A DNA stretch of 64,000 bases from Gerris lacustris (taxonomy: Eukaryota > Arthropoda > Insecta > Hemiptera > Gerridae), in assembly GCA_951217055.1 (NCBI GenBank), contig OX578280.1, positions 41,491,628 to 41,555,627 on the forward strand. Direction: 5' to 3'. The position numbers and the translations under genes are program-made. Positions 1 to 10,440 of this stretch are shown here, piece after piece. The notes under the pieces were generated by a model, which had not been told where the DNA came from, did not search any database, and worked only from the letters and a program-made list of their open reading frames with translations. Position 1 is the first letter of the stretch. Every line of letters starts with the position of its first letter.

Positions 1-1738
1 AATAGTATATTCTTTACCTATTATTTTACAAAATAGAATAATATATTATTGAACTCAAAATTACCGTTTTTGATTTGCAATTTTAAAATTTATTGTTGTA
101 GGTTTTGAATTAATTTAAAATAGATATTTTATTTGTACTATTCTCTGGTTTGCATGTACCTTTGTTTAATCTTTTTTTTTTTTTCATTTTACATTGTAAT
201 AAATATAGATGTGTAGCAAGTTCAATACGTTATTCGACCTTTAAACATTCTTATATTGTTAATTTTCAATTTTTTTGTTAAAATTTGTAATTAGTTTTGA
301 TGTTTTCTAATAGTTTTGTACAATTTTAGTTAAGGATAATTAGTAAAATATCGATATTTACGAACAGATAAAGTTACGAACTGCGAACTGAATAAGAAGG
401 TTATGCTGCACCAGGTTATACTTTTTAAGCTTTGGAGTATTCAGTTGTTTTTTTTCGTCATTTAGTTTTATTTTCGTGTTGCGGAATTAAGTTATATCAA
501 TTATAAAAAAAAAAAAAAAAAATCAATCAGTAGCTATTTTATTTTGGGAAATGAATCGGATGTTTATAATGTATGTATTATTAAGAGTCTGATTCGTTTT
601 ACAGAATCGGTTACCCTATTTATTTTTCGACAGAACTTAATTTCTTTTTTAAATTATCAAAATGAATAAATAATAATATCAAGATAAAAAGAACTTTTTA
701 TATACTACGTTTTTAAATTTTCTGTTGAATCGTATGAATGTTAATAATATAATTGTTATTTTTATATAATACATAATGTTAGTGAAAAAAAAAAATATAG
801 TTCCGAATTTATTTACTTCACATAAATGACAACCATCTAGAGAACTGATCTTAAACCTATAAAAGGACAAATCTTTGTACAACAGATCTCCCCAACACCA
901 AATCTAAACCGTGCCATCGATATATTTGAAATAATATAATCAATAAATGGTATAATCGATATTTCCTGTTTTGCTGTCATTCAATGTTTATCTATCACAA
1001 ATTTGAGGCCTGTCAAAATTAAGATTGTGTAAATATGGGATATGGCAAAACAAATAAAATAACTTAGGGATTTTTTTCGAACTAACTTTCCGTATAGCAA
1101 AATTTGCTGAAAACCAATTAAATTCTGTCACCACACCAATCGTGTTTTGAGCTATGCTAAAAGTTTCAAATGTCTAGCTATTCGGGAAGTTAGTTAGAAA
1201 TCGATTGCCAGATTTGTACCAGACAAACAAACAAACAAGAAAGCATGCTAATAAAAACATTATCGTAATGTATATTGTGTTCTCTGCAAATGAGCAGAAG
1301 CTATAATTGATTTAAAATACCTTGACATTGAAGATAAATAACCTGTTCTGACTTGACAGAGCCTTTGAGTTTAATGAATCGTTTATAACAATTTTTTAAA
1401 AAAATAAAACACTGTAATAACAAAATATAATGGTAAAACTGAAGAATATGAGTCGGATTATGGAAAAGATGGCGGGGCCTCACTCCAACGTATTCTTTTG
1501 ACAAAGGGATATCAGCTCTCCCATGAACAAATTATACATAGGTATATCATTTCTCAAAATCATACAAATGTACTGTTTGACAAAGGGTAATCTCTTAAGT
1601 GTATGAATTAAGCAAAATTGTGCCGCCAAGCGATTCTTGACCATATCATTTCCTTCAGTTCAGCCAATATAAGTTTATTGGTCTATACCACAATTTTTAA
1701 ATTATTATAAATCATACTGGTTTCGGCCACTAAAATAC
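1..1738. other. AT-rich non-coding DNA, no gene seen
   Basis: Very AT-rich sequence with short A and T runs and stops in all frames; open stretches here are short and low in complexity. A segment around 1066-1245, ending in a CAAA-rich run, looks like an old transposon fragment but I cannot classify it. By position it is upstream of the Mxd exons and may be part of a very long intron. That is inference only. Confidence 0.5.
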
Positions 1739-1916
1739 TACAGTAGTCTTACAGTTAGAATTGATTCTGACAGCATGGGAAAATCAAAAAAATGGAGGGA
1801 AGAGCCAATGAGAGCTCAAGATTTTCACATCTGACCTTCTAGACGTCAAAATATTTAGCTCTATTCCTTTGATTTTCCCATACTTTCCGAATCAATTCTT
1901 ATTTTAAGACTATTGC
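1739..1916. mobile_element. Foldback MITE, TA-flanked, ~50-bp inverted ends
   Basis: The left end begins TA then CAGTAGTCTTAC and runs through GAATTGATTCTGACAGC to GGGAAAATCAAA near 1791. The right end (about 1868-1916) is its reverse complement with a few mismatches (TTTGATTTTCCCATACTTTC, then AATCAATTCTT, then GACTATTG). The short core carries GAGCCAATGAGAGCTCA, which recurs near 2340 and in related form at 52700 and 55180, so this is one member of a dispersed family. There is no coding capacity. It is presumably a non-autonomous element moved by a TA-targeting transposase; the exact right border is uncertain. Confidence 0.7.
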
Positions 1917-2289
1917 AAGATATAGCAATTTATAAATGTATGACGACAATCTAACAAGTGATACACACGATTCATTAGGTTTGATTACCTTACCACAAAT
2001 TCTGTCAATAGAACAAACGTTTTAAGAGTCTTTGCTGCACTCCTTCGCAATGTTCCAATGCAATTCTATTACGCCAATTAATTGTCGTTGAAATTTAATT
2101 ATCTTTAAATCTCTTTGTATATTGTTATCCGAGTAAATGTCGAGAAGATAGCACCTATTTTAATTTATCTGTTTAAATTATTAAGTCAATAGACTGACAT
2201 TTGTATTAGTTTTAGGCAATTTCATATTACTTTTAGACAAATTTTGATATTGTCAAGAGTGTAACAACTTTTTGCATTGCAGTCAGATC

Positions 2290-2440
2290 AGAAATTACAT
2301 TCAGAATTCTGGAAAATTGAGGAAAAAATGAGGAGGGGAGCCAATGAGAGCTCATAATTTTGATGTGAAGAAGGTCAGGCCAACTAGGCAATCAAAATGT
2401 CACTGGCGGAGAAGTGTGATCCTAAGAATAACCCTCTAGT
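2290..2440 (+). repeat. Fragment of the GAGCCAATGAGAGCTCA MITE family
   Basis: The segment carries GGGAGCCAATGAGAGCTCA, then GAAGGTCAGGCCAACTAGGC, then AATGTCACTGG and a GATCCTAAGAATAA motif. The same order of motifs appears at 52690-52760 and 55180-55280, and in reverse at about 3285-3420. It lacks clear terminal inverted repeats and is probably truncated by the hAT-like end that follows at 2442. Confidence 0.55.
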
Positions 2441-2441
2441 G

Positions 2442-2666
2442 CAGTGTTTTTCAACCTTTACTCCTGTGGAACCCTAAGAACATTGTCACTGATCTGAAGA
2501 ACTCCTTTACAATACTTACTAATTTAATCTATATAATTACTACACTAAATAATTATAGCTTAAACTTAAACACTATTATTGTTAATAAAGAAAATAAATT
2601 TAAACCTAACGTAAAACATAATGTTACCAAAAAAAGAAAGAAAAAAATATAAATTTGCAATAAAAA
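2442..2666 (+). mobile_element. Possible hAT-like 5' end, interrupted
   Basis: The start CAGTGTTTTTCAACC followed by a TGTGGAACCC motif resembles terminal sequences common in animal hAT elements. About 225 bp later it is interrupted by a pogo-like MITE. I did not find a convincing matching right end or an 8-bp duplication, so the call is tentative. Confidence 0.35.
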
Positions 2667-3023
2667 TACAGTAGAACCTCGATTATCCGTCTCCCGATTT
2701 ACCGTCTTTCTCGATTAACCGTCAGGCCACACGCCATTGCGCACCCCACTTTCTTTGACCTTCGACTCGGTACTCCCATACTTCCCATACTTTCGGCAGC
2801 CAAAAAAGCTCGAAGTATGTTAAAACAAAAAAAATTAACAGACTTCTTTCATCAAAAAAGTATGTAAATTTATTATTTATTAAAATAAACATCTATTAGT
2901 TAATAAAATAACAATTCGTTTTTTAATAAATTAACAATACCCCCCTTTTTCGCTTAACCGTCTTTTCAATTATCCGTCAAGGCTCTGGTCCCGTGTCTGA
3001 CGGTTAATCGAGGTTCTACTGTA
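2667..3023. mobile_element. pogo/Tigger-like MITE with TA target duplication
   Basis: The left end is TA followed by CAGTAGAACCTCGATTATCC. The right end is the near-perfect complement, GGTTAATCGAGGTTCTACTG followed by TA. Just inside, motifs of the type GATTTACCGTC, GATTAACCGTC and AATTATCCGTC repeat at both ends. The CAGT start and TA duplication fit the pogo/Tigger branch of Tc1/mariner. At ~357 bp there is no transposase, so it is non-autonomous. It appears inserted in the hAT-like end that begins at 2442. Confidence 0.8.
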
Positions 3024-3284
3024 CTTACAATTATGATTAGAAAGACCTCATAATCAGCTCCCTTAATCCGTTGTATAATATTTGTTCCAGTTTATCTTAT
3101 GGAATTTTTGGTAATTCCAACATTACGAAACCCATAAAAGTATTGAATCTCAAGGTGTGCAGTTCATGCTGTGAGTCATTGTGCCTGTTAGTCATCAGCT
3201 GTTTGTAATATCGTACTATGATTAGGTTCATTCAGGTGTTGACAATGGTTGTGTTAATCGGATCAGAAACTTTGTCTGTACGGT

Positions 3285-3420
3285 ATGAGTTTTAATTTTT
3301 GGCTAACCTGTTTAAGAGAAAAAATAATAAAGCCACTGGATAGCTATCCTAAGGACCACGCCCTCTAATAGTGACATTTATTTTTGCCTAGAGTTTTGAC
3401 CTGAGATACCTTTGGGGGTC
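3285..3420 (-). repeat. Reverse-strand fragment of the GAGCCAATGAGAGCTCA family
   Basis: Read on the minus strand this contains CTAGGCAAAAATAAATGTCA, then a GGTCCTTAGGATAG motif, then GGCTTTATTATTTTTTCTCT and AGGTTAGCC. These match, in order, the 3' half of the copy at 55210-55310. The inverted ends are not preserved. Confidence 0.5.
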
Positions 3421-3699
3421 AAGACTCATGGCCCATTCTGGTTGTAGATTTACAACTCTAAGCAGCTGGAACCAACCCAACACATGCTGCTATCTGTTGA
3501 GAAATATGATAACTTATTATAGACCACTATGGCACTCAATATAAGCTAAAACAAAGTGTAAGGACCACTCAGCCTTTTTTGTGGGTTGGCCTTTTCTGGT
3601 TTAAAAATTTAATCTTTTTGCGGTAAAACTGTTTGTTTTCTTTATTAATAAAAATGGCTGTGCATGTAGTCTCACGTAAAAAAGGTTTTGTTGGTATTG

Positions 3700-4630
3700 T
3701 CTACATGAAATTAGTATAAGGGGGGGGGGGGGGGTGCAATGTTGATGTTTTTTGGACAAAATGGCATGAAAAATTAACCACTTTCCACAAGTGTATATTT
3801 TTGTAACCTTTTCTTCAATACCTTTCATTTGATACCCCACTCAAATTATTAAAAAAAATATTTTTTTCTCAACGACACTAATTATCCTATTCGCCATTTT
3901 GAGTTCGCTGTATTTTTTACTGTGGGCGTCAAAACGATCTTTAATGCTGCAAAGTTTCATGTTAGAATCTCTTTTGATTTAAAATTTATTGGAACCGTCT
4001 ATAAGGGTACAAATCTATAAGGGTTTCTTTTTTTTTTTTTTGGTTTTGCCTACGAAACCCTAAAAAATTAAGTCTGGTTACCATTGAAATATTAGACTTT
4101 AAACAATTTTCTTGTAAATGTTTATTTACTGCCAGAAGTTTTGTTTGTGTACATTTATTTAGATATTTAGATTATTTTGTTGTTTTTTGCTTTAAAGTCA
4201 ACTAGATAAACTTTTTACAAAGTAATTTTATTTGTTTAACAATTTGTTAGATTAATTATTTGGAGGGATTTAAAACATGAAAATAATTTTTATTTACTTT
4301 TTTTTTATCTCTTACTAAAGTATTTAAAATAAGAAAAAAAGTAAATTTTTAAACTTTTGAGTGTCCGCCATTTTGGAACGGCGGAAGTAGGTAGAAAGCT
4401 CATAAATTTTTGTTTCACTTCATAGGTACCCCAATTTAAAATTTCAAAGTTAAATCCAATATGGCGGCAACCAATATGGCAGAACTTTGGATTTTTTGTG
4501 GAACCACCAAAAATGTAGTTTTTTTTTGTAAGTGATAAAGCCACCCACAAACTGGAACTTAATATCTCAATTATAACCGGAGATATTAAGCCGTTTCCGA
4601 ACTTTAGGATCACTGGATCACCCTGTATAT
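3700..4630. repeat. Unclassified transposon-like repeat region
   Basis: The stretch contains a G run (3721-3734) and degenerate repeat-like phrases including CCATTTTG and CCAATATGGC. A small hairpin-like segment at 4017-4068 has inverted AAGGGTTTC and GAAACCCT arms; a related segment occurs at 47525-47562. The right side ends GATCACCCTGTATA, a common type of insect transposon end. The longest open frame here (minus strand, 4305-4793) has no recognisable domain and crosses these repeat motifs, so I do not call it a gene. Confidence 0.4.
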
Positions 4631-4908
4631 GTTTGTCTAATGTGATAAATACTAGGCACCGCATGGCTCTATCATTGAAGCAAGTGTAAAGTGTAATGCA
4701 ATAGATTGTTAATGATGAGTTGATAGTTAAAGAATATGATTGTATGTTTTTTCTACTATTCCTTAACTCACCTACACCTTTCAGCCAAACCATTATAATA
4801 TATAACTGTATTTACTCTGTATAACTGTGAACTCAGGCCTCCTGTTTCAAGGTTTTCCTTCTTGGAGTCTCTTTGGATCTTTATATTAATTTGTTATATT
4901 CTAATTAT

Positions 4909-5512
4909 TACTTTCTCATATAAAGAGAAAGTATTGTGATGGCGCGAAAATTCGATTTTGAGATTTTGATGGATTTACACGTTTTGAGGTCCCCTGAGTC
5001 CAAAAAAGTGGTTTTTAAAAAATGTCTGTCTGTCGTCTGTGCAGACGCCTGGAGCCTAAACTACTGGGCCGGTTTTGACGAAATTTGGCATACATGTTCA
5101 AAAAAATCATACCCCGAGGCGAAATCGAGAAATGAATTTTTTAGCTCTAAATTTGGGGCGGTACCCCCCAAAAACTCTGAAAAAACATGAAAAAAAATTA
5201 TTTCTCGAAAACGGTTCCGACGATTTTGATTAAAAAATTCTAAAATGTAGTCCATTTGAATAAGAATCCAACGTTATAAGCCATTTTCCCGGGAAAAATC
5301 TAGTTCCTGAGATATTAGCTTAAAACGCGGACGGAGAGAGCCGGGGTTCGATTCCCCGCCCAGGAGAAGTTATTTTTATGATAAATTTTGATGGATTGTT
5401 CAATAATATTTAAATTTACATTTGAAAACTAACAAATGGAAGCACTGGGCTAAGTAATTATGAACTCGTATAATGAGAAAGTATGTCTGAGTCGTCTCGG
5501 ACCGATTTTTTA
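4909..5512 (+). repeat. ~600-bp dispersed repeat with terminal hairpin and tRNA-like B box (copy 1)
   Basis: The unit starts with a perfect 9-bp hairpin (TACTTTCTC, 7-nt loop, GAGAAAGTA at 4909-4933). Near the other end it repeats TGAGAAAGTA (5474-5483) and closes with a GTCTGAGTCGTCTCGGACCG segment. An RNA polymerase III B-box-like motif, GGGGTTCGATTCCCCGCC, lies at about 5343-5361. Two reverse-strand copies are at 34366-34899 and 62758-63276. An 84-residue open frame (4936-5190) overlaps it and its frame is partly kept in the other copies. The family could be a SINE-like or composite element; I do not recognise it by name. Confidence 0.7.
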
Positions 5513-5747
5513 TGTAAGCAATAGTAATTTATAATTATTTTATGTGAAATTTGTAAATGTTTTAAATAAATAAATAAAAATAAATAAATAAATATATCAC
5601 TTCACTGCACAAAAACTTCTGCTTGTATCAAGTTGAAATTTTACGTGCCTGTTTCAATTGTGTTTTAGACAATGTATATGAAGTTTTATTAAAAAGAACG
5701 TTAGATATCAGTGTTTTCTCTATTTGAAACATTTAGGTCTTCTTTAA

Positions 5748-6120
5748 TACAGTAGAGTTTCGCTAATCCAGACCTCGCTAGTCTGGACATCTGGTTAATC
5801 CAGACGGACCTCAATAATTTTCTAATAATGTATAATCAATAAATTTAATTACTTACAATTTAATTACTTGAATTTAATTAATTTTAATTTATATCAATAA
5901 GATGGTAAGTTTTTTATCCTAAATCAATTTTTAGGTTTACAAGGTGGACAAATGATGAGACGAAACAATACTTTTTATGATAAAAACATCGATTTTAATA
6001 GTTTTCCCTGCTAAAACTAGTTTTACAGACATTTTAAAACTGATTCTGTTTAATCCGTACTTTCGGTGATCTGGATATTGCCCGGTCCCATCAAATCCTA
6101 ATTAGCGAGACTCTACTATA
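5748..6120. mobile_element. pogo-like MITE, TA-flanked
   Basis: The left end is TA followed by CAGTAGAGTTTCGCTAATCC. The right end is TAATTAGCGAGACTCTACTA followed by TA. The subterminal CTAGTCTGGAC and GGTTAATCCAGAC motifs echo GATCTGGATATTGCCCGGTC near the right end. It is related to the larger element at 35499-36279, which has the same terminal bases. There is no coding capacity. Confidence 0.8.
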
Positions 6121-7067
6121 GTTCTAATGATCTTTATCACTTCATAGCAGTGTCACAGTTGGTTTTACTAAAAAAAAAAAAAAAAATGTTAGTCACATCG
6201 AAGAGGTGATAATAGAATCTTTTCCAGTCCTGAAGTTCCAATCTTACATTTGAAGCTTACGTTTACACGATGAGTTTGAAGCGAACTCTTGGACGGATCA
6301 CGATAACAAATTTCTACTAAATCGGTCTACTTTTACTTAACTTATTGTCGGACACATTTTTGCCTACACCTCTAAAATAATAAGGTTTAGTGTTGGACAG
6401 CTCTGTACAAAAATAAACAAGATAACAATCCTATAAAAATAAAATGTCCTATGGGTCATGACTGACTTAAAATCAATACTTTAGCCTTAGGAGATAACGT
6501 TTTTTTTCAAAATTGGATCGAGTTGGTTGGAGATGGTTTGAGGTGATTTGTGAGGTGCTCTAACCATCTCAAATTCAAATTTAAGCCACACTCTAAAATT
6601 TAAATAAAAATTGTGGCAACCTGTTGATTCAGTAAATATTTTATTCACTCAAACCGACTTACTTCGTGAAACATTTAGAGCTATAATTAGTCCTACTAAT
6701 TATACTATGTAGTAGGGCTAAAAGTTAACGGGAATATCTCAATACAATTTTTTTTAGTTGAGGCTTATATGGTCATTCAGACCCTATCCTTCTTTATCTT
6801 ACTACTTTATTACATATTAATTTGTACGTTTATGAGAAAATATAAATACTCTTAAGTAATGAGACATTGAACTTGGTGCAAAACTGAAGAAAGGCAGAGG
6901 TTATTTGTTATCAGGGCTAACCCACTTTTGCTGAGATAAGGAGGAGGCCAGGTATGTAGTGGACAACCTGTGACTACTTTCTTATCTCTGTCTTATTTCT
7001 TTTATCTTTTTTTAGCCTTAAGTTTATTTCCCTTCTTTTTTTTGCCATGCATAACCTTTTGTTACAT
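6121..7067. other. Non-coding stretch, no gene seen
   Basis: This is AT-rich sequence with stops in all frames. The G-richer part at 6880-6990 may be an old repeat, but I found no matching copy or protein signature in the window. Confidence 0.4.
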
Positions 7068-7240
7068 GGGTTGCTACTTTGGTTGTTCTTTTGTTAAATG
7101 AAGGACAGTAAAGTTTAGTTGCGAATTTTCCTTTCCTTTTTTTCTTATTGTGCTTATTGTGCTGAATGGTTAAATTAATATGGGACCAAAAATTGGATAA
7201 AGTGCGCAACATAAATGATAAGAATATGCGTTTTTTTGCA

Positions 7241-7242
<2 letters not shown>

Positions 7243-7298
<56 letters not shown>
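7243..7298. repeat. (TA)28 microsatellite in tandem unit 1
   Basis: An uninterrupted AT dinucleotide tract of 56 bp between GCAG and CCCCCAAG. The same tract is 74 bp in unit 2 and 48 bp in unit 3. Confidence 0.95.
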
Positions 7299-7301
<3 letters not shown>

Positions 7302-7860
7302 CCAAGATTTTATCGGGGCCCCAAGAGTTTTAGTTCATAACAGGGACGCCTGGCAACCCCAGGTTTGTTCTTCAGAACGATCACTCAGAAGCAAAATCAC
7401 AATAAACTAATTAAAATAAACCTGTAACTATTCTTAAGGAAATTACTTGTGGAGGAAAACACCATTAGGCAGAAATTAAAGCCTTTTCTAGTCTTCCTTA
7501 TTAAATACAGTAGGGGTCGCTTAATGTGATCAAATTGATAAGATTAACTGACTGATAACAATAAGAAAAATGCACCACAGGAGGAAGTAAAACTGGAAAC
7601 AAAATTATAAACAATTCTGTGTTTATTACGTCACTGAGTGATGCGATGGCACATAGCAAAAAAATAATAATTTAATTGCAGTGTACTGGGTTGCTACTTT
7701 GGTTGTTCTTTTGTTAAATGAAGGACAGTAAAGTTTAGTTGCGAATTTTCCTTTCCTTTTTTTCTTATTGTGCTTATTGTGCTGAATGGTTAAATTAATA
7801 TGGGACCAAAAATTGGATAAAGTACGCAACATAAATGATAAGAATATGCGTTTTTTTGCA

Positions 7861-7862
<2 letters not shown>

Positions 7863-7936
<74 letters not shown>
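7863..7936. repeat. (TA)37 microsatellite in tandem unit 2
   Basis: A 74-bp uninterrupted AT tract in the same position as in the flanking units. Confidence 0.95.
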
Positions 7937-7939
<3 letters not shown>

Positions 7940-8498
7940 CCAAGATTTTATCGGGGCCCCAAGAGTTTTAGTTCATAACAGGGACGCCTGGCAACCCCAG
8001 GTTTGTTCTTCAGAACGATCACTCAGAAGCAAAATCACAATAAACTAATTAAAATAAACCTGTAACTATTCTTAAGGAAATTACTTGTGGAGGAAAACAC
8101 CATTAGGCAGAAATTAAAGCCTTTTCTAGTCTTCCTTATTAAATACAGTAGGGGTCGCTTAATGTGATCAAATTGATAAGATTAACTGACTGATAACAAT
8201 AAGAAAAATGCACCACAGGAGGAAGTAAAACTGGAAACAAAATTATAAACAATTCTGTGTTTATTACGTCACTGAGTGATGCGATGGCACATAGCAAAAA
8301 AATAATAATTTAATTGCAGTGTACTGGGTTGCTACTTTGGTTGTTCTTTTGTTAAATGAAGGACAGTAAAGTTTAGTTGCGAATTTTCCTTTCCTTTTTT
8401 TCTTATTGTGCTTATTGTGCTGAATGGTTAAATTAATATGGGACCAAAAATTGGATAAAGTGCGCAACATAAATGATAAGAATATGCGTTTTTTTGCA

Positions 8499-8500
<2 letters not shown>

Positions 8501-8548
<48 letters not shown>
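8501..8548. repeat. (TA)24 microsatellite in tandem unit 3
   Basis: A 48-bp uninterrupted AT tract in the same position as in the other units. Confidence 0.95.
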
Positions 8549-8551
<3 letters not shown>

Positions 8552-8755
8552 CCAAGATTTTATCGGGGCCCCAAGAGTTTTAGTTCATAACAGGGACGCC
8601 TGGCAACCCCAGGTTTGTTCTTCAGAACGATCACTCAGAAGCAAAATCACAATAAACTAATTAAAATAAACCTGTAACTATTCTTAAGGAAATTACTTGT
8701 GGAGGAAAACACCATTAGGCAGAAATTAAAGCCTTTTCTAGTCTTCCTTATTAAA

Positions 8756-9314
8756 TACAGTAGGGGTCGCTTAATGTGATCAAATTGATAAGATTAACTG
8801 ACTGATAACAATAAGAAAAATGCACCACAGGAGGAAGTAAAACTGGAAACAAAATTATAAACAATTCTGTGTTTATTACGTCACTGAGTGATGCGATGGC
8901 ACATAGCAAAAAAATAATAATTTAATTGCAGTGTACTGTTTTTTAATTTAAAATAAATCTTAAGGGGCACACTAATACATACATATATGTATGTAAATAA
9001 ATGTACAAGATCACTACGTTTCAAAGAGCTCCTTCGTAGTAATGGCGGGAGGTGAGATGAGGTTCACTTTCTGAGAAAAAAGATGTTATCCAAAACACCA
9101 GTGTTGTTTCACCAGTTGTTTCCCCGGAAAAGATAAAAAAATGGTCCAATGATGTTAACTTTGATCTCAGTAAGTGAAATATTAATAATAATAAATAAAA
9201 AATGTTAATGCCCAATATTAATGCACCAATGCAATAGGCCTATTCCAAGCTATTGTGATCACACTAAGCGGTTGATAACATTAACCTTGATTACATTAAG
9301 CGGCGTCCACTGTA
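8756..9314. mobile_element. pogo-like MITE partly caught in the tandem triplication
   Basis: The left end is TA then CAGTAGGGGTCGCTTAATGT. The right end is ACATTAAGCGGCGTCCACTG then TA. A second inner pair matches (GATCAAATTGATAAG type on the left; GTGATCACACTAAGCGGTTG on the right). The left TIR with ~180 bp of element also appears at 7508 and 8146 inside the tandem copies, without right ends. The 64-residue minus-strand frame at 9021-9215 is not recognisable. Confidence 0.75.
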
Positions 9315-9675
9315 TGTACTAAAGTATTTTAACAAAGAAAAACTCAAGATAGGAATCAAATTAGAATACTGATTACACCTCTATAGAAAAAACATTAAAA
9401 TAAAATAATAATCTAAACATATAAGATTTAGATTTTCAACAACAAAATGTTTTATCTGAAAAAGGCAGTGGTTTGGAACCAGAATCCCTCATTTGTTTTC
9501 TTTCTCTCTCTCTCTGTCTCTATTTCAAATTCGCAAATGCATGAGATGCCCTTCTTTTTTAACAAAATTATTAATTTGACGACTAAAAATTCTCCTCAGA
9601 ATTGATTAACCTTTAAAAACCATTTTGTATTTATAAAAAAAAACACTAAATTATTAAATGCAATTGAGCCTAGAA

Positions 9676-9679
<4 letters not shown>

Positions 9680-9743
<64 letters not shown>
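9680..9743. repeat. (CT)n microsatellite
   Basis: About 32 uninterrupted CT units. A shorter CT-rich tract lies at 9500-9525. Confidence 0.95.
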
Positions 9744-9745
<2 letters not shown>

Positions 9746-10198
9746 AGTAAAAATAAATCTATAACGAAACATTTTTTGACGGAACCTTAACTGCTCTTTT
9801 TCACACTTGTGTTTCTCTCATTTCAACGTGTTGGTTTAACACTAACTTAATGTGACTAAAGACCAGGCAAGTATCCCACTAGACATGTTTATTTTTAACA
9901 TTAAATAAAAAGTGTCAGATTCGTTTTAAAGAAAGATATAGATTTATAATTATTTTAATATTTAATTTATTATCTAGTCATTAATTGTCACGTGATGACT
10001 AATAGAGAAAAATGTACCTATTAGTTTATCGTTAAATTTAACATTTGGTGGAGTTTTTGTTGTAACACAGGTCTGTACTTAATTATTGTCTATTGCAGTT
10101 TTTGGAAAAATAGCATATACTGACAAAGCTTTGGCAAACTGAAATGGGAACTTGATCGATGATCAGTTTAACATTTTGAGAAACAGGGAAACATAGGG

Positions 10199-10440
10199 GC
10201 CTGCCTCAGTAGCTCAAGTAGGAGAACAGATCGCTCTCGTATCTATAAAGTTAAGAGCATCCAGTGTGGTCTCAACTTGGATAGATGACCACTTATCTGG
10301 GTTCAATTCCCAGATTGAACTTCTCAAAATCACCATATAAATGAGTAGCCGCTTATGTGAAGTAGTAAATAACTGGTTGTGTTTGGGTTATACAGCTAAT
10401 GGAGTAACATACTAACTAAGTATCCTCCATTACATATCAT
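10199..10440 (+). mobile_element. tRNA-derived SINE-like element
   Basis: The head contains an A-box-like TAGCTCAAGTAGG (about 10209-10221) and a B-box-like GGGTTCAATTCCC (about 10300-10312). These are spaced somewhat wider than in a tRNA gene and followed by an unrelated body. This is the usual layout of an RNA polymerase III SINE. It does not fold as an intact tRNA, and no target duplication was established. Confidence 0.6.

Larger units (their letters stand above)
7068..8937. repeat. Three-copy tandem repeat, 564-bp core plus variable (TA)n
   Basis: Three head-to-tail copies start with GGGTTGCTACTTTGGTTG at 7068, 7688 and 8326 and are 620, 638 and 612 bp long. Removing the internal (TA)n tract (56, 74 and 48 bp) leaves exactly 564 bp in each. 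Apart from tract length I see one substitution (AGTGCGCAAC against AGTACGCAAC in copy 2). Each unit ends with the left ~180 bp of a TA-flanked MITE whose right end occurs only once, after copy 3. This indicates a very recent tandem amplification, or an assembly artefact. The open frames here are products of the (TA)n tract. Confidence 0.9.

Noticed and set aside
4305..4793. 162-codon open frame on the minus strand
   Set aside because: It is the longest frame in the window but has no recognisable domain, crosses repeat-like sequence ending in a CACCCTGTATA motif and has no splice or codon-use support.
5335..5365. Possible tRNA gene (strong B box)
   Set aside because: Only the T-arm-like part is present. 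No acceptor stem, D-arm or anticodon arm can be built around it, and the module repeats at other loci, so it is repeat-derived.
7024..8660. Open frames with long Ile-Tyr repeats on both strands
   Set aside because: They are translations of the (TA)n tracts in the tandem repeat, with no other coding evidence. The same applies to similar frames at 25679, 27735, 38610, 43809 and 48095.
7068..8937. CRISPR-like or satellite array
   Set aside because: The repeats are ~600-bp tandem units with no short spaced repeats. The genome is eukaryotic and no CRISPR structure exists anywhere in the window.
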